64,000 nucleotides of DNA from Sphingomonas sp. GTDB taxonomy: Bacteria; Pseudomonadota; Alphaproteobacteria; Sphingomonadales; Sphingomonadaceae. Under the pieces are notes generated by a model, which saw only the letters and a program-made list of their open reading frames with translations, ran no database searches and had not been told where the DNA came from. Positions within the stretch are counted from its first letter, which is position 1. Each line of letters starts with the position of its first letter. The translations under genes were made by a program, and so were the position numbers. The DNA lies in the NCBI RefSeq assembly GCF_013812825.1, contig NZ_JACCSU010000076.1:16058-80057 (forward strand). The letters are read 5' to 3'. Below, piece by piece: positions 46,166 through 55,685 of this stretch.

Positions 46166-46230
46166 TCGAGCGGCGCTGCACGACTGCAGCGAACCTCTCG
46201 AACAACCATCCTTCCCACCGGAGACCAACG

Positions 46231-49200
46231 ATGAACACCCGCACTCTGCGGCGCGCGGCCGCCTGCGCGCTTCTCGCGACCACCGCCCTTGCCTCGCCTG
46301 CTTTCGCTCAGACGGCGCCGGCACCCCGTTTCGTCCACATCGACGACAACGGCGTCGACCTGACCAGCGGCCTCGTCTCGCTTGAAATCGACGAGGGAGG
46401 AATCGGTTCGGGCGAGGGCGCGGTTCGAATGAAGCGGCTGTGGGCGCAGAGCGCCCGCTGGGTGGATAACTGGAGCGGGGGGCTATACCGCGGAACTTCC
46501 GGTTCGGTGACCAAGATGTATGTGCGGATCGGGGGGATCAGCGACACCTTCGCCGGGTCCGGCACCACCTGGACTTCCGAAAAGGCGGACGGTGCCACCC
46601 TCACGGTCGATGCCCAGGGGTATTACAATTACACTGCGCGCGACGGGACGAAGATCCAGTTCCAGAATCAGATGAGCGACAACGCCGCCATGAGTTGCCC
46701 CGGTGCGGATCCAGGCTCCTGCCAGGTGCCGCTGTCAATCACCAGACCGGACGGGCTCAGGTTCGTGCTCACCTGGCACATGGACCATATCTGCGACGCA
46801 GGGACGCCGGGAGAGCCCGGCTGCCAGAATCTGAGGACGTTCCAGCGTCTGGACTCCGTCACTTCGTCGGCCGGCTATTCCCTGAACATCGCCTACGCGT
46901 CGGAAGATCCCGAGTCTTCCGACTGGTTCAAGCGCACTTTGGTTTCCTTCAGCAACAGCGCGAACCCGCCGAGCCCGGCGCCGGCGATCACCTATTCCTA
47001 TCCGAACTCGACCACCACGGACGTCACCGACACGGGCGGCCGAACCTGGCGCCTGACGACCGATGCGAGTGAGCGGATCGTTGGCGTCCGCCGGCCTGGC
47101 AACACGTCGGACAACATCACATACGCCTATGGCGCGGACGGACTTGTCTCGTCCGTAACCAAGGACGGCGTAACCACGAGCTACGCGCGATCGACGAGCG
47201 GTAATGTCCGAACCACGACGGTGACGAATGCCCTCTCACAGCAGGCTGTCATCACTGCCGACCTGAACCTTGGCCGGCCGACCAGCTTCCGTGACCCGCT
47301 AAACCGAACAACCGGCCTGCAGTACGATGCAAGTGGCCGTCCAACACGGCAGACCGAGCCGGAGGGCAATTATGTTCAGCTCACCTACGATGCGCGGGGC
47401 AATGTCACCGAGACGCGCCAGGTCGCAAAGAGCGGCACCGGCCTTCCCGACATCGTCGCCACCGCCAGCTTCGATGCGAACTGCGCCAATGTCGTCAAGT
47501 GCAACAAGCCCAACAGCACGATCGACGCCCGCGGCAACACCACGAACTACGTTTACAATGCGACTCATGGCGGCATCGAGAGCATCACCGAGCCGGCAGT
47601 CGGCGGAGTCCGGCCGCAGACGCGCTTCAGCTATTCGTCGGTGTCGGGTGCCGGCGGGCAATCGGTGACGATGCTGACCGGTGTCTCGGCGTGCCAGACC
47701 ACCGGCAGCTGCACCGACACCGCCGACGAGACCAGGGCGACCGTCGCGTACAACAGCAATTTGCTGCCAACCTCGGTGTCGCGCGGCAACGGGACAGGCA
47801 CTCTGACTGCGACCGAGGCCATGACCTACGACCCGCGCGGCAACGCGCTGACCGTCGACGGGTCGCTCACGGGCACGGCTGACACGACGCGCAACCGCTA
47901 CGACAGCGCTGACCAGCTCGTCGGCGTGATCTCGCCCGACCCCGACGGCGCCGGCGCGCTCAGGCACCGGGCGGTCCGGATCACCTACCGCCCGGACGGC
48001 CAGGCCAGCAAGCGCGAGCTCGGCACGGTCGACAGCCAGTCCGATCCCGACTGGGCGGCGTTCGATTCGGCGCAGGAAGTGCAGACCGTTTTCGATGGCA
48101 ACAGCCGGCCGGTCCGGGCGACGCTCGTCAGCGGCGGCACCGCCTATGCCCTGACCCAGATCAGCCATGACGCGCTGGGCCGGGCTGAATGTGTGGCCCA
48201 GCGAATGACTTATGTCAGCGTGCCGGCGTCGGCCTGCGATCAGCAGGCGGCGCATCCGACGTTCGGGCCCGATCGGATCGGAAAGACCGTTTACAATGAA
48301 GCCGGGGAGGTGATCGAACAGCGAGTCGGGGTGGGAACCGCCCAAGAGGCTGCAGAGTGGAGCTTGACCTACACGGCCAACGGGATTCTGCAGACCCTCA
48401 AGGACGGCGAGAATAATCTCACCACTTTCGAATATGACGGCCATGACCGCCCGTCGAAGACCTATTTTCCGGTCGCCAGCAAAGGCGCCAACGCGAGCAG
48501 CACGACGGGCTTCGAGCAGCTGACCTACGAGACCACAGCCGGCGGGACGCGTACGTCCGGAACCGTCAGTTCGCGCCGGCTGCGTGATGCGACGAGCATT
48601 AGCTTTCAATATGACGCGCTGCGCCGGCTGACCGTCCTGGCGCCGCCCAACCCCGACCCGACCGCCGCTTACGCCTACGACAATCTCGGCCGGCTGACCG
48701 CAGCGGTGAAAGGCGGCATCTCTTTGTCCTTCACCTACGACGCACTCGGCCGGAACCTCACCCAGGTTGGGCCGCACGGCACGGTCGGCTCCCAGTGGGA
48801 CCTCGCCGGACGGCGGACGCGGCTGACCTGGCCCGACAGCTTCTACGTCGACTATGATCACCTCGTCACCGGGGAGATGACCCGAATCCGCGAGAATGGC
48901 GCGGCCTCCGGCTCCGGGGTGCTCGCGACGTTCGCCTACGATGACCTCGGCCGGACCACATCCATCGCGCGTGGCAACGGCGCGCTCACCACCTACGCCT
49001 GGGACCCGGTGTCGCGCCTGCAGACCCTGACCGACAAGCCCTCGAGCGCGGCCTACGATCAGACGATTAGCCTCACCTACAACCCAGCGCATCAGATCGT
49101 TACCCGAACCGCGAGCAACGACTCCTACGCCTGGACCGGCCATGGCTCGGGAACGACCGCCTATGGGATTGACGGTCTCAATCGCATCTCGGAGCTTGGG

Positions 49201-50355
49201 GCCGTCTCGGGCCAGGGACAGCATGTCGGCTATGACGCCAGAGGCAACCTGACGTTCGACCCGACCACGGACAAGAGCTTCACTTACTACCCGTCCAACA
49301 ACCAGCTGTGGACGGTGAGCTCGCCGTGGACGGCGCTGGGCTACGACGCGCTCGACCGGCTGGCGAGCATTGACAGCGCGGTCGACACCAACTTCGCCTA
49401 CGACGGCCTCGACATGATCGCCGAGTACGATCCCGGCGGCGCCATCCAGGCGCGGTACGTCCACGGCCCCGGCATCGACCAGCCCTTGGTCCGCTACGAC
49501 GGCGCGGGGATCAACAATAAGCAGTCGCTCCACGCCGACGAGCGTGGCAGCATCGTCGCCGCGAGCTACGGCGCTCCCTACGCGCCGCTCATCAACCGCT
49601 ACGATGAGTTCGGCAAGCCGGAGTCATCGAACGTCGGCCGATTCCAGTACACCGGCCAGATGTGGTTGCCCGAAGCCGGCCTCTACCATTACAAGGCCCG
49701 CGCCTACGCGCCGCACCTCGGGAGGTTCGTTCAGACGGATCCGATCGGGTACGAGGATGGTCCCAACCTCTACGCTTATGTGCTGAACGATCCGGTCAAT
49801 CTGGTCGATCCCCTAGGACTGGCAAATTGGGGAGAAGACATTGTCGTGACTGGTCATCGTAATCCTCATGATTTTGGCTTCGGGGGAGGAGGATTTGGCG
49901 GTGGCGGCAGCGGCACCTCGTCAGGGGACCCGCCGCTCCCGCCGCGTGCGCGCGAAGCCTTGGCGGACCTGGAGGGCGAGGAAATCGTGGTCGTCGCACC
50001 GCCTCGTCCGAAACCATCTACCATCGAGAATTCAGAAATTGTTGTATTCGCGCCACCCAGGAATCCGTCTGCCGCGCTGCTACTTACTCTCGCTGGTGGA
50101 GAATTCGATTCGGGCCTACCGCGTGATGCGCAATCGCTTGAGAGAATGCTGGACGATGCAAAGAGAAATAAAGATACAAAGCTGATCCGCAGAATTGAGA
50201 AGCAGCAAAAAATCATTCGGGAACGAAATAAGCAAAAGCAGCGCGGTCTCGGAAAATTCCGGTTCTGGTGGCCATTCATCATCTCGCCCGTAATCGAACA
50301 GCAACTACGTTGCCCAATGTATGGCAAGCGAGACCCAAGCTGCAGCATTGCGTAG
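46231..50355 (+). CDS. Sec-exported Rhs/YD-repeat protein with variable C-terminal tail
   Basis: 1374 residues, ATG after GGAGACC. Signal peptide (CALLATTALASPAFAQ), so the route is Sec and not the PAAR/VgrG type VI path. A 250-residue N-terminal domain is followed by tens of YD repeats (YDALGR, YDNLGRL, YDPRGN types). The conserved Rhs core end is visible: FQYTGQMWLPEAGLYHYKAR then YAPHLGRFVQTDPIGYEDGP and VNLVDPLGL near 1190. About 178 residues follow: a Gly-rich linker, three EIVV-type motifs (EDIVVTGHR, EEIVVVAPPRP, SEIVVFAPPR), a basic helix and a Trp/Cys end. No known toxin domain was recognised in the tail. The last 300 bases are AT-richer than the core. Confidence 0.85.
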   Translation: MNTRTLRRAAACALLATTALASPAFAQTAPAPRFVHIDDNGVDLTSGLVSLEIDEGGIGSGEGAVRMKRLWAQSARWVDNWSGGLYRGTSGSVTKMYVRIGGISDTFAGSGTTWTSEKADGATLTVDAQGYYNYTARDGTKIQFQNQMSDNAAMSCPGADPGSCQVPLSITRPDGLRFVLTWHMDHICDAGTPGEPGCQNLRTFQRLDSVTSSAGYSLNIAYASEDPESSDWFKRTLVSFSNSANPPSPAPAITYSYPNSTTTDVTDTGGRTWRLTTDASERIVGVRRPGNTSDNITYAYGADGLVSSVTKDGVTTSYARSTSGNVRTTTVTNALSQQAVITADLNLGRPTSFRDPLNRTTGLQYDASGRPTRQTEPEGNYVQLTYDARGNVTETRQVAKSGTGLPDIVATASFDANCANVVKCNKPNSTIDARGNTTNYVYNATHGGIESITEPAVGGVRPQTRFSYSSVSGAGGQSVTMLTGVSACQTTGSCTDTADETRATVAYNSNLLPTSVSRGNGTGTLTATEAMTYDPRGNALTVDGSLTGTADTTRNRYDSADQLVGVISPDPDGAGALRHRAVRITYRPDGQASKRELGTVDSQSDPDWAAFDSAQEVQTVFDGNSRPVRATLVSGGTAYALTQISHDALGRAECVAQRMTYVSVPASACDQQAAHPTFGPDRIGKTVYNEAGEVIEQRVGVGTAQEAAEWSLTYTANGILQTLKDGENNLTTFEYDGHDRPSKTYFPVASKGANASSTTGFEQLTYETTAGGTRTSGTVSSRRLRDATSISFQYDALRRLTVLAPPNPDPTAAYAYDNLGRLTAAVKGGISLSFTYDALGRNLTQVGPHGTVGSQWDLAGRRTRLTWPDSFYVDYDHLVTGEMTRIRENGAASGSGVLATFAYDDLGRTTSIARGNGALTTYAWDPVSRLQTLTDKPSSAAYDQTISLTYNPAHQIVTRTASNDSYAWTGHGSGTTAYGIDGLNRISELGAVSGQGQHVGYDARGNLTFDPTTDKSFTYYPSNNQLWTVSSPWTALGYDALDRLASIDSAVDTNFAYDGLDMIAEYDPGGAIQARYVHGPGIDQPLVRYDGAGINNKQSLHADERGSIVAASYGAPYAPLINRYDEFGKPESSNVGRFQYTGQMWLPEAGLYHYKARAYAPHLGRFVQTDPIGYEDGPNLYAYVLNDPVNLVDPLGLANWGEDIVVTGHRNPHDFGFGGGGFGGGGSGTSSGDPPLPPRAREALADLEGEEIVVVAPPRPKPSTIENSEIVVFAPPRNPSAALLLTLAGGEFDSGLPRDAQSLERMLDDAKRNKDTKLIRRIEKQQKIIRERNKQKQRGLGKFRFWWPFIISPVIEQQLRCPMYGKRDPSCSIA

Positions 50356-50522
50356 ATGACACTGGCAATTCAACACCTTCTGCGTTTCCTCTGTTTGCGA
50401 CCAAACGACCAACCGCCTCTGTTGATGCAGGACGCACGCTGGCTTTTTCGGGTTGGGGACCTTATGCGGGAGATCTACAACTTGGCGCGTAGTTCCAGCT
50501 TGGCGTGTAGTGGGGTGTTCTC

Positions 50523-51002
50523 GTGACGATCCGATATGAGCCGCCATCTGATTTTCTTAGGGAGGCTATTCGCTGCGAGCAGCCGCTTGCAACTGGTCCG
50601 GAAGCAAAGCAGCATGTTCGGCAGCTCATTCAGCTGATGCGCGACGGCGACACGGCCAACCGAGACTGGGCGACGATGCTGCTTTCGCAGGAAGATATCG
50701 ACACCCCTGAAGTTCGTGAAGCTCTACTCCGCGCCTCTGAAGATGAGGACGATATCGTAAGAGCGGAAGCGCTCCTCGGACTTGCGCGACGCGATCGGCA
50801 ACTTGCATTGCCTCTCGTCCGAAAAGCACTTTCCGGACAACGTGCATCGGCGCCTTTATTTGAGGCGGCAGCTATTATCGCAGATCCCTCCTTTGTAGCC
50901 GACCTACGAGACTTCGCCGTACCGTCGGGCGACGATTTGTTAGATCGACGTGCCTCAGCAGCTCTGGCTGCATGCGAAGGGATTGCTCGGCCCGCATCGT
51001 AG
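50523..51002 (+). CDS. HEAT-like protein, candidate Rhs immunity
   Basis: 159 residues, GTG start. Helical alpha-alpha repeats: AKQHVRQLIQLMRDGDTANR, EVREALLRASEDEDDIVRAE, ALLGLARRDRQLALPLVRKA and APLFEAAAIIADPS, a HEAT/armadillo-like solenoid; acidic overall, with no signal peptide. HEAT-like proteins are common immunity partners of polymorphic Rhs toxins. It starts 167 bases after the Rhs tail and is the only gene there, so immunity is a fair inference. A cytosolic location would imply that the toxic tail acts in the cytosol. Confidence 0.6.
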   Translation: MTIRYEPPSDFLREAIRCEQPLATGPEAKQHVRQLIQLMRDGDTANRDWATMLLSQEDIDTPEVREALLRASEDEDDIVRAEALLGLARRDRQLALPLVRKALSGQRASAPLFEAAAIIADPSFVADLRDFAVPSGDDLLDRRASAALAACEGIARPAS

Positions 51003-51553
51003 CTCTTGGCACCGCTTACCTGGCTAGCGGCGCAATAAGCGTTCTCATGGTTTGCACGTCGGCTGTGGTGAGCTAGACACCAAGAGATCACCAACCACGC
51101 CCAAGCAGCATAATCGCGACAAGAAAAATCTCCTGAATGGCGCAGCCTCGCCTCAGTTCGGAATCTCCGCAATGGGTTTAGCCGACATTCGCCGGGCCAG
51201 GAATAAGGGCTGTCAATCCGGCTTTAGGAAGTTGGTCCGGAGGCGGCGATGAAAGGCATCGAGGCGGTTAGCCGGGTGCGCCTCATCGGCCTTTCGATAC
51301 CAAAATGTGAATTAAGTTGCGATCGAGCGGGCGATTAACTCTTCCGGAGGCATATCCCGGGTGCCAGCGTTGCAACTCGTGGATGCAGGCACTTGCGTCA
51401 ATCTAAGCTCAATGCCCGCCATGACATCCCTGGAAGGTCGTCTCTACTCCGTTCCAGCACAGGATAGCCCCACGCACCCGGGAACGTTGAGTATCAAATC
51501 GAGATCCGCAAGAAACCCGTCTGGGAAAGCGGACATTAGGACCCGGTCGCCGA
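51003..51553. other. Intergenic region between Rhs module and terminase island
   Basis: 551 bases between convergent genes. No tRNA, attachment-site duplication or gene was recognised. Short ORFs in it lack ribosome sites and look like shadows. Confidence 0.4.
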
Positions 51554-53104
51554 TTAAAGCCAAGGGTCATCATCCGGGCTGAACCTAGTCCGGCCGGAGA
51601 AGATTCCTTCAGCGTCACCGATGATTTCGCTCGTTCCATCATCGTCAAACAGGAAAACAATCGGGCCAGCGTTTTCACCGTTGTTATTGTATGCCTCAAG
51701 CTGCATCGCCCAACTCATGAGCTGGGTAAGAGCGTCCGCCTGATCGTCGTATCGCAAAGCAGGAAATCCCAGGATTTCCGATTTGAAACTTGCGAGCCAG
51801 CCAGCATCAATCGGGAGCAACAGCTGACCTGATGCGACCTGCCCACTTACGCCGGCCATCCGCGAGACTTTATCGCTGTCGGGCCGGCGTGCCACCGGCT
51901 GCGGCACACCCGCGGGTTTCTCAGCGCGAATGGTCTGGATCAGTTGCATTCCGGACGCTGCGTCTTCGACGAGGATCGTCTGAGGGCTAAACTCCCGGGC
52001 CAATCGGATGAACTGAAATTTCAGGTCGGGGAACGAGAGCTTCGCCCGGAATACATCGAGAATCCAGACGGTCCCCCGGTGCATCAACGCCGTGATGCAT
52101 ACGGAAAAGTCATTCAGAGCTCCATCCTTGCTCGCCGTGTCCCACGACTGGATGATGTGGCCGGAATGCGTCGAAGGATCGAAGCCTGGCTCATAGGTTT
52201 TCAGCCATTCGGCCTTGATGATATTGCCCCCTGCGGGCACCGGTTGCTGCTGATACTGTGCATCGAAATTCATCGACCCCATCAGTAAGCGTTGCCTTTC
52301 AAGAGCCTCGCGTGACTCCCACTCTGGGTGGAGTAGGTCATTAGCGCTGCGCGTGTGGAAGCGGCCGCCACAAAGAGGGACCGTTTCATCTTCCAGTGCG
52401 ATGGCCGGGAGTGAAAGAAGGTACCAGCCACCGGCCTCGATCAGCATGCCGGCGAGATCATACTCGTGAAGTCGCTGCATCACGACGACGACAGAACCTG
52501 TTCCCTTATTGTCGAGCCGCGTCGTCAGTGTGGACTTGAACCAGTCGTTCGCCTTCTGCCGGCTTACTTCCGAATGAGCCTCGTCGGGCTTAATCGGGTC
52601 ATCGATGATTACGATATCACCGCCGCGGCCGGTGAGAGTGCCGGTTAGTGACGTTGCGAGCCGGCCGCCACCCATGGTGGTCTCAAAGTCGCTCGCCGCC
52701 GGACGGGCGGACGAAAGGATCGTCCCCGGGAACAGCTTTCGGTACCAGCTCGACTGCATGAGTGCGAGACAGTCGCGCGCATGTTTGGCGGAGAGATCAT
52801 TGGAATAACTCACGCAGACAAAGTTGTGGCGGGGGTTGCGACCCAGCATCCATGCGACCCAGGCAATCGAGATCGTAATGGATTTGAGGTTGCGGGGAGG
52901 CATCGTCACAAGAAGCTGGCGATTGTCGCCCGACTGGATGCAAGCCAGCTGGTGAGCGATCGCATCGAGGTGCCAGTTCCAAGCCAGAGGTGAGCCGCCC
53001 CGGATCGAAGGAAATGCCTTGCGAAGAAATGCGCGAAAGTCATTGCGCAGGATCTTCTGAAGGACGGCGTGGGGATCGTCTGGTTCCAGAGATCTAGGCA
53101 TCAT
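51554..53104 (-). CDS. terL: Phage-type terminase large subunit
   Basis: 516 residues from the ATG at 53104 (or the next codon), chosen because it overlaps the upstream DUF5681 stop; a longer start at 53185 is unlikely. ATPase: LLVTMPPRNLKSITISIAW near 65-83 in the Walker A position, DIVIIDDPIKPDE near 160-172 as Walker B, then VVVVMQRLHEYD. Nuclease: QSWDTASKDGALNDFSV near 320 and ILVEDAASG near 375 supply acidic metal ligands, ending RYDDQADALTQLMSW. This packages DNA into phage heads. It belongs to the Terminase_6-type group often seen with DUF5681. No portal, capsid or tail gene is nearby. Confidence 0.85.
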   Translation of the reverse strand: MMPRSLEPDDPHAVLQKILRNDFRAFLRKAFPSIRGGSPLAWNWHLDAIAHQLACIQSGDNRQLLVTMPPRNLKSITISIAWVAWMLGRNPRHNFVCVSYSNDLSAKHARDCLALMQSSWYRKLFPGTILSSARPAASDFETTMGGGRLATSLTGTLTGRGGDIVIIDDPIKPDEAHSEVSRQKANDWFKSTLTTRLDNKGTGSVVVVMQRLHEYDLAGMLIEAGGWYLLSLPAIALEDETVPLCGGRFHTRSANDLLHPEWESREALERQRLLMGSMNFDAQYQQQPVPAGGNIIKAEWLKTYEPGFDPSTHSGHIIQSWDTASKDGALNDFSVCITALMHRGTVWILDVFRAKLSFPDLKFQFIRLAREFSPQTILVEDAASGMQLIQTIRAEKPAGVPQPVARRPDSDKVSRMAGVSGQVASGQLLLPIDAGWLASFKSEILGFPALRYDDQADALTQLMSWAMQLEAYNNNGENAGPIVFLFDDDGTSEIIGDAEGIFSGRTRFSPDDDPWL

Positions 53105-53570
53105 CCGAATCCTTGCCATCTTCGCCGTCCGATCGGCCCAAATCCGCTTCGTCTCCGATGGAAGCCGCGGGCTCGTTGTCTTCAACGCCGAGTGACCTGA
53201 GCATCTCGTCCAGGATCGACTGGTCGAGCTGGGAGAGCTTGTTTCGGTCGGTTCCGCGATCCTCGATTCCCAGCACCTGAATAATCAGCGGAATTACGAT
53301 TGAGGCGGCGCGAACATCCCCAGCGGCAGCACGCGATGCCAGTGCCCTCAAAAGCAGCCGCTGGCGGGTGTCGCTCACCGGTTCGTTATTGATGCGGATG
53401 GTCATCCGGGCTTCGAGTTCGGCCGTGAGATCAGTTTTCAGGCCGCGCGAACCTTTTTCGCGGCCTTTCGGGTTGCCGGACTGGCCGGGTTTGAACTGAT
53501 ACTGCTTGGGCGGCTTGCCGTAGCCGACCTCGTAATCACCGTTTCGTGGGCGCTTGGGACGGTTAGCCAT
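53094..53570 (-). CDS. DUF5681 domain protein
   Basis: 158 residues from the ATG at 53570, which overlaps the methyltransferase stop; a longer frame to 53633 is not favoured. The N-terminus carries the DUF5681 signature: YEVGYGKPPKQYQFKPGQSG then NPKGREKGS. A helical middle (RQRLLLRALASRAAAGDVRA) and an acidic tail follow. DUF5681 proteins usually lie directly before terL and may be small-terminase-like; that role is inferred from position only. Overlaps on both sides suggest coupled translation with the methyltransferase and terL. Confidence 0.75.
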   Translation of the reverse strand: MANRPKRPRNGDYEVGYGKPPKQYQFKPGQSGNPKGREKGSRGLKTDLTAELEARMTIRINNEPVSDTRQRLLLRALASRAAAGDVRAASIVIPLIIQVLGIEDRGTDRNKLSQLDQSILDEMLRSLGVEDNEPAASIGDEADLGRSDGEDGKDSDDA

Positions 53571-54882
53571 TGGCCGCCTCCCGCTCGAGGCGGCGGCTGT
53601 CAGTGACCTCCTCGAAGGTGCGGCCATCCGCATGGACCGCGCAGCAGCGCATCGCGACCGTCAGCCGCCTAAGTGCCGTGTCCACGTAGAGGGGATCAAT
53701 CTCGATCGCGGCGCCGCGACGGCCTGTGTGGTGGCATGCGAGCAATGCGGTACCAGAGCCGCTGAACGGGTCGAGCACCAGATCGCCCCGATTAGAGCAA
53801 TCGCGCAGCAGATCGCTAACAAGGGCAGTGCTCTTGATCGTGACGTGGTCGGCCAGATCACGATCGCGGCCTTTGTAGAATCCGCAGGCTCCGTCGTACT
53901 CCAGAACGTTTGTACGATACCGCCCGGTCTCGCCGAGGCCGAAGTTGTTGATGTGTTTCGCCCGGCCGCTCTTGAACACGAGGATCAGCTCGTGCTGGCT
54001 GCGGTAAAATGCGCCCTGGCCGGCAGAATGCTTCTTATAAACCAGCAGCTGCTTGAACTGAGTGTAAATCCCGTCGCCGGCGTCGAGGATCTCCCGCAGG
54101 TGGCGCCAGTCCATGCACTGATAGTGGATCGAGCCGTCTATTGAGAATCGCACGCACAGCCGGAAGATGGTGCGCAGGAAATGAGTGAACTCCGCAGGCG
54201 TCATCTCCCCAGAGGCTACCGCGAATTCTCGCGCGTATTTGTTTCCGCTGACGTGGCCAGCGACCGGCACGTTATAGGGCGCGTCTCCAAATACGAGGGT
54301 AGCCCGCTCGTCGCCCAGCAACGCTTCGAAGCTCTCCACCTTGCGGCTATCACCGCAGTACAGACGGTGCGGCCCGATGTGCCACAGGTCGCCGATCCGC
54401 GAGACCGCCTGGCTCATTGGGTCGGGCAACTCAAGGGTCTCGGCCTCGGCTGAAGCAACCTCCTCGACGATCGAGAAATCGAGATCGTTGGTGGTGAACC
54501 CGGTGATCTCGAGCTCGAACCCGTCGTCCAGCAGGAAGCGCAGTTCCTCGCCTAGCAGTGCCTGGTCCCAACCGGACAGCTCCGCGATACGGTTTTCGGC
54601 GATTGCAAATGCACGGCGGTCGGCTTCGCTGAGGAAGCGGACCCGAATCACGGGAACGTCCCTCAATCCCAGCTCGGCCGCCGCAGTCCACCGACCGTGA
54701 CCGGCGACAATATTGCTGTCATCATCGATCACGAGCGGAACCACAAAGCCGAAGCGGCTGATGCTCGCCGCGATCTGCGTGATCTGCTTCTTGGTGTGGG
54801 TCCGCGCGTTGCGGGGGTTGGGCCTGAGCGATGTCCGACCCACAACTTCAACGTGTGGGTTGTTCGCAATTTCAGGGGGCAT
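53563..54882 (-). CDS. ParB-domain DNA methyltransferase (N4/N6 beta-type)
   Basis: 439 residues. ParB/Srx-type N-terminal domain (about 8-115): RTSLRPNPRNARTHTKKQI, DDSNIVAGHGRWTAAAELG and IRVRFLSEADRRAFAIAENR. The methyltransferase has motif IV as GDAPYNVPV near 199, where the usual DPPY Pro is Ala, and motif I as LVLDPFSGSGTALLACHHTG near 368. That order (IV before I) fits beta-class N6-adenine or N4-cytosine methylases. It is probably a phage-derived orphan methylase protecting DNA or marking it for packaging. A hairpin may cover its Shine-Dalgarno (54887-54909). It overlaps the DUF5681 start. Confidence 0.8.
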   Translation of the reverse strand: MPPEIANNPHVEVVGRTSLRPNPRNARTHTKKQITQIAASISRFGFVVPLVIDDDSNIVAGHGRWTAAAELGLRDVPVIRVRFLSEADRRAFAIAENRIAELSGWDQALLGEELRFLLDDGFELEITGFTTNDLDFSIVEEVASAEAETLELPDPMSQAVSRIGDLWHIGPHRLYCGDSRKVESFEALLGDERATLVFGDAPYNVPVAGHVSGNKYAREFAVASGEMTPAEFTHFLRTIFRLCVRFSIDGSIHYQCMDWRHLREILDAGDGIYTQFKQLLVYKKHSAGQGAFYRSQHELILVFKSGRAKHINNFGLGETGRYRTNVLEYDGACGFYKGRDRDLADHVTIKSTALVSDLLRDCSNRGDLVLDPFSGSGTALLACHHTGRRGAAIEIDPLYVDTALRRLTVAMRCCAVHADGRTFEEVTDSRRLEREAANG

Positions 54883-54886
54883 GACC

Positions 54887-54909
54887 GACTCCTCGTAAAA
54901 AGCGGAGTC
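54887..54909 (-). promoter_or_regulatory. Hairpin covering the methyltransferase ribosome site
   Basis: On the minus strand GACTCC (54909-54904) can pair with GGAGTC (54892-54887), which contains the GAGGAG Shine-Dalgarno 5-10 bases before the ATG at 54882. A 6-bp stem with an 11-base loop could limit translation. Confidence 0.35.
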
Positions 54910-54956
54910 AGCTCATAAGCAGCATTTTTGTGGGCGCGCGAACTAGTTAAAGGCCT

Positions 54957-55685
54957 CTAATTTTCGAGAATTCGTTTTCGGGCAGGATGTAAGCACAGAT
55001 CCAACTCACCATCCGGATCGGTACGCCAGATCGCAAATTCAATTGGCTCGGTGGCCTTGGCATTCGAGCGCACCTTTGTGATCATGTTCACGATTGTGCC
55101 CACCTGAAGATTTGAAACACTTTGAATAAGTAAGCCGATTGCTTTGGCTTCCGCATTTATGAGGCGGGGTGGCATGTGCTCTCTGCCCGACGAAACCTCT
55201 GGGAGAGCACAGCCCACGGAAAGCAGAAGATCGATCACGCCACGGACGGCCTCTTCCAGCCCTATGTTTGGGGGTGCGCCCCTGGGAGGATGGAACGCGG
55301 CGTCGAATAGAAGCGCTGCCTCTCGAAGCGAAACGAGGACTGATCGCGCTTCTGGGACGAGGTCACGCGTCTGGAATTCACGGCCCAGCATAGGAGCCAG
55401 CGCCACCTGATATTCTGGTGATACCTCGTGCAGTGCATCGAGTACTTTATCGATCGCCACGGCCATCCGCCGGATAGCCGCGCGCTGGTCGCCTGGTTTG
55501 GCCGGAGAGCCAATTGCCCAAAGGTACATCGCCCAGGTCTGCGCAATGAGAGTCAGCCTTCGTTTGAATGCCGATCTGTCCAATGTCTCGGGCAAACTGA
55601 GAAGGGCAAGCATGCTGTCAATGGTCTCGTCGGTGACCATGGGCGGGATGGCTTCAGAGCCGTCTGGGTTCTGATTGTCTTCCAT
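54957..55685 (-). CDS. Hypothetical helical protein upstream of phage-type genes
   Basis: 242 residues, no signal peptide or membrane segment. Mostly helical and charged (SAFKRRLTLIAQTWAMYLWA, RRMAVAIDKVLDALHE, EAVRGVIDLLLSVGCALPEV), with a C-terminal beta-like end (EPIEFAIWRTDPDGELDLCL). No family was recognised. It lies 74 bases upstream of the ParB-methyltransferase on the same strand and may be the first gene of the island or an unrelated neighbour. Confidence 0.5.
   Translation of the reverse strand: MEDNQNPDGSEAIPPMVTDETIDSMLALLSLPETLDRSAFKRRLTLIAQTWAMYLWAIGSPAKPGDQRAAIRRMAVAIDKVLDALHEVSPEYQVALAPMLGREFQTRDLVPEARSVLVSLREAALLFDAAFHPPRGAPPNIGLEEAVRGVIDLLLSVGCALPEVSSGREHMPPRLINAEAKAIGLLIQSVSNLQVGTIVNMITKVRSNAKATEPIEFAIWRTDPDGELDLCLHPARKRILEN

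Noticed and set aside
47299..49533. 744-codon minus-strand frame opposite the Rhs gene
   Set aside because: Rhs repeats on the plus strand are clear; the antisense frame is Arg/Val/Gly-rich with no motif or ribosome site.
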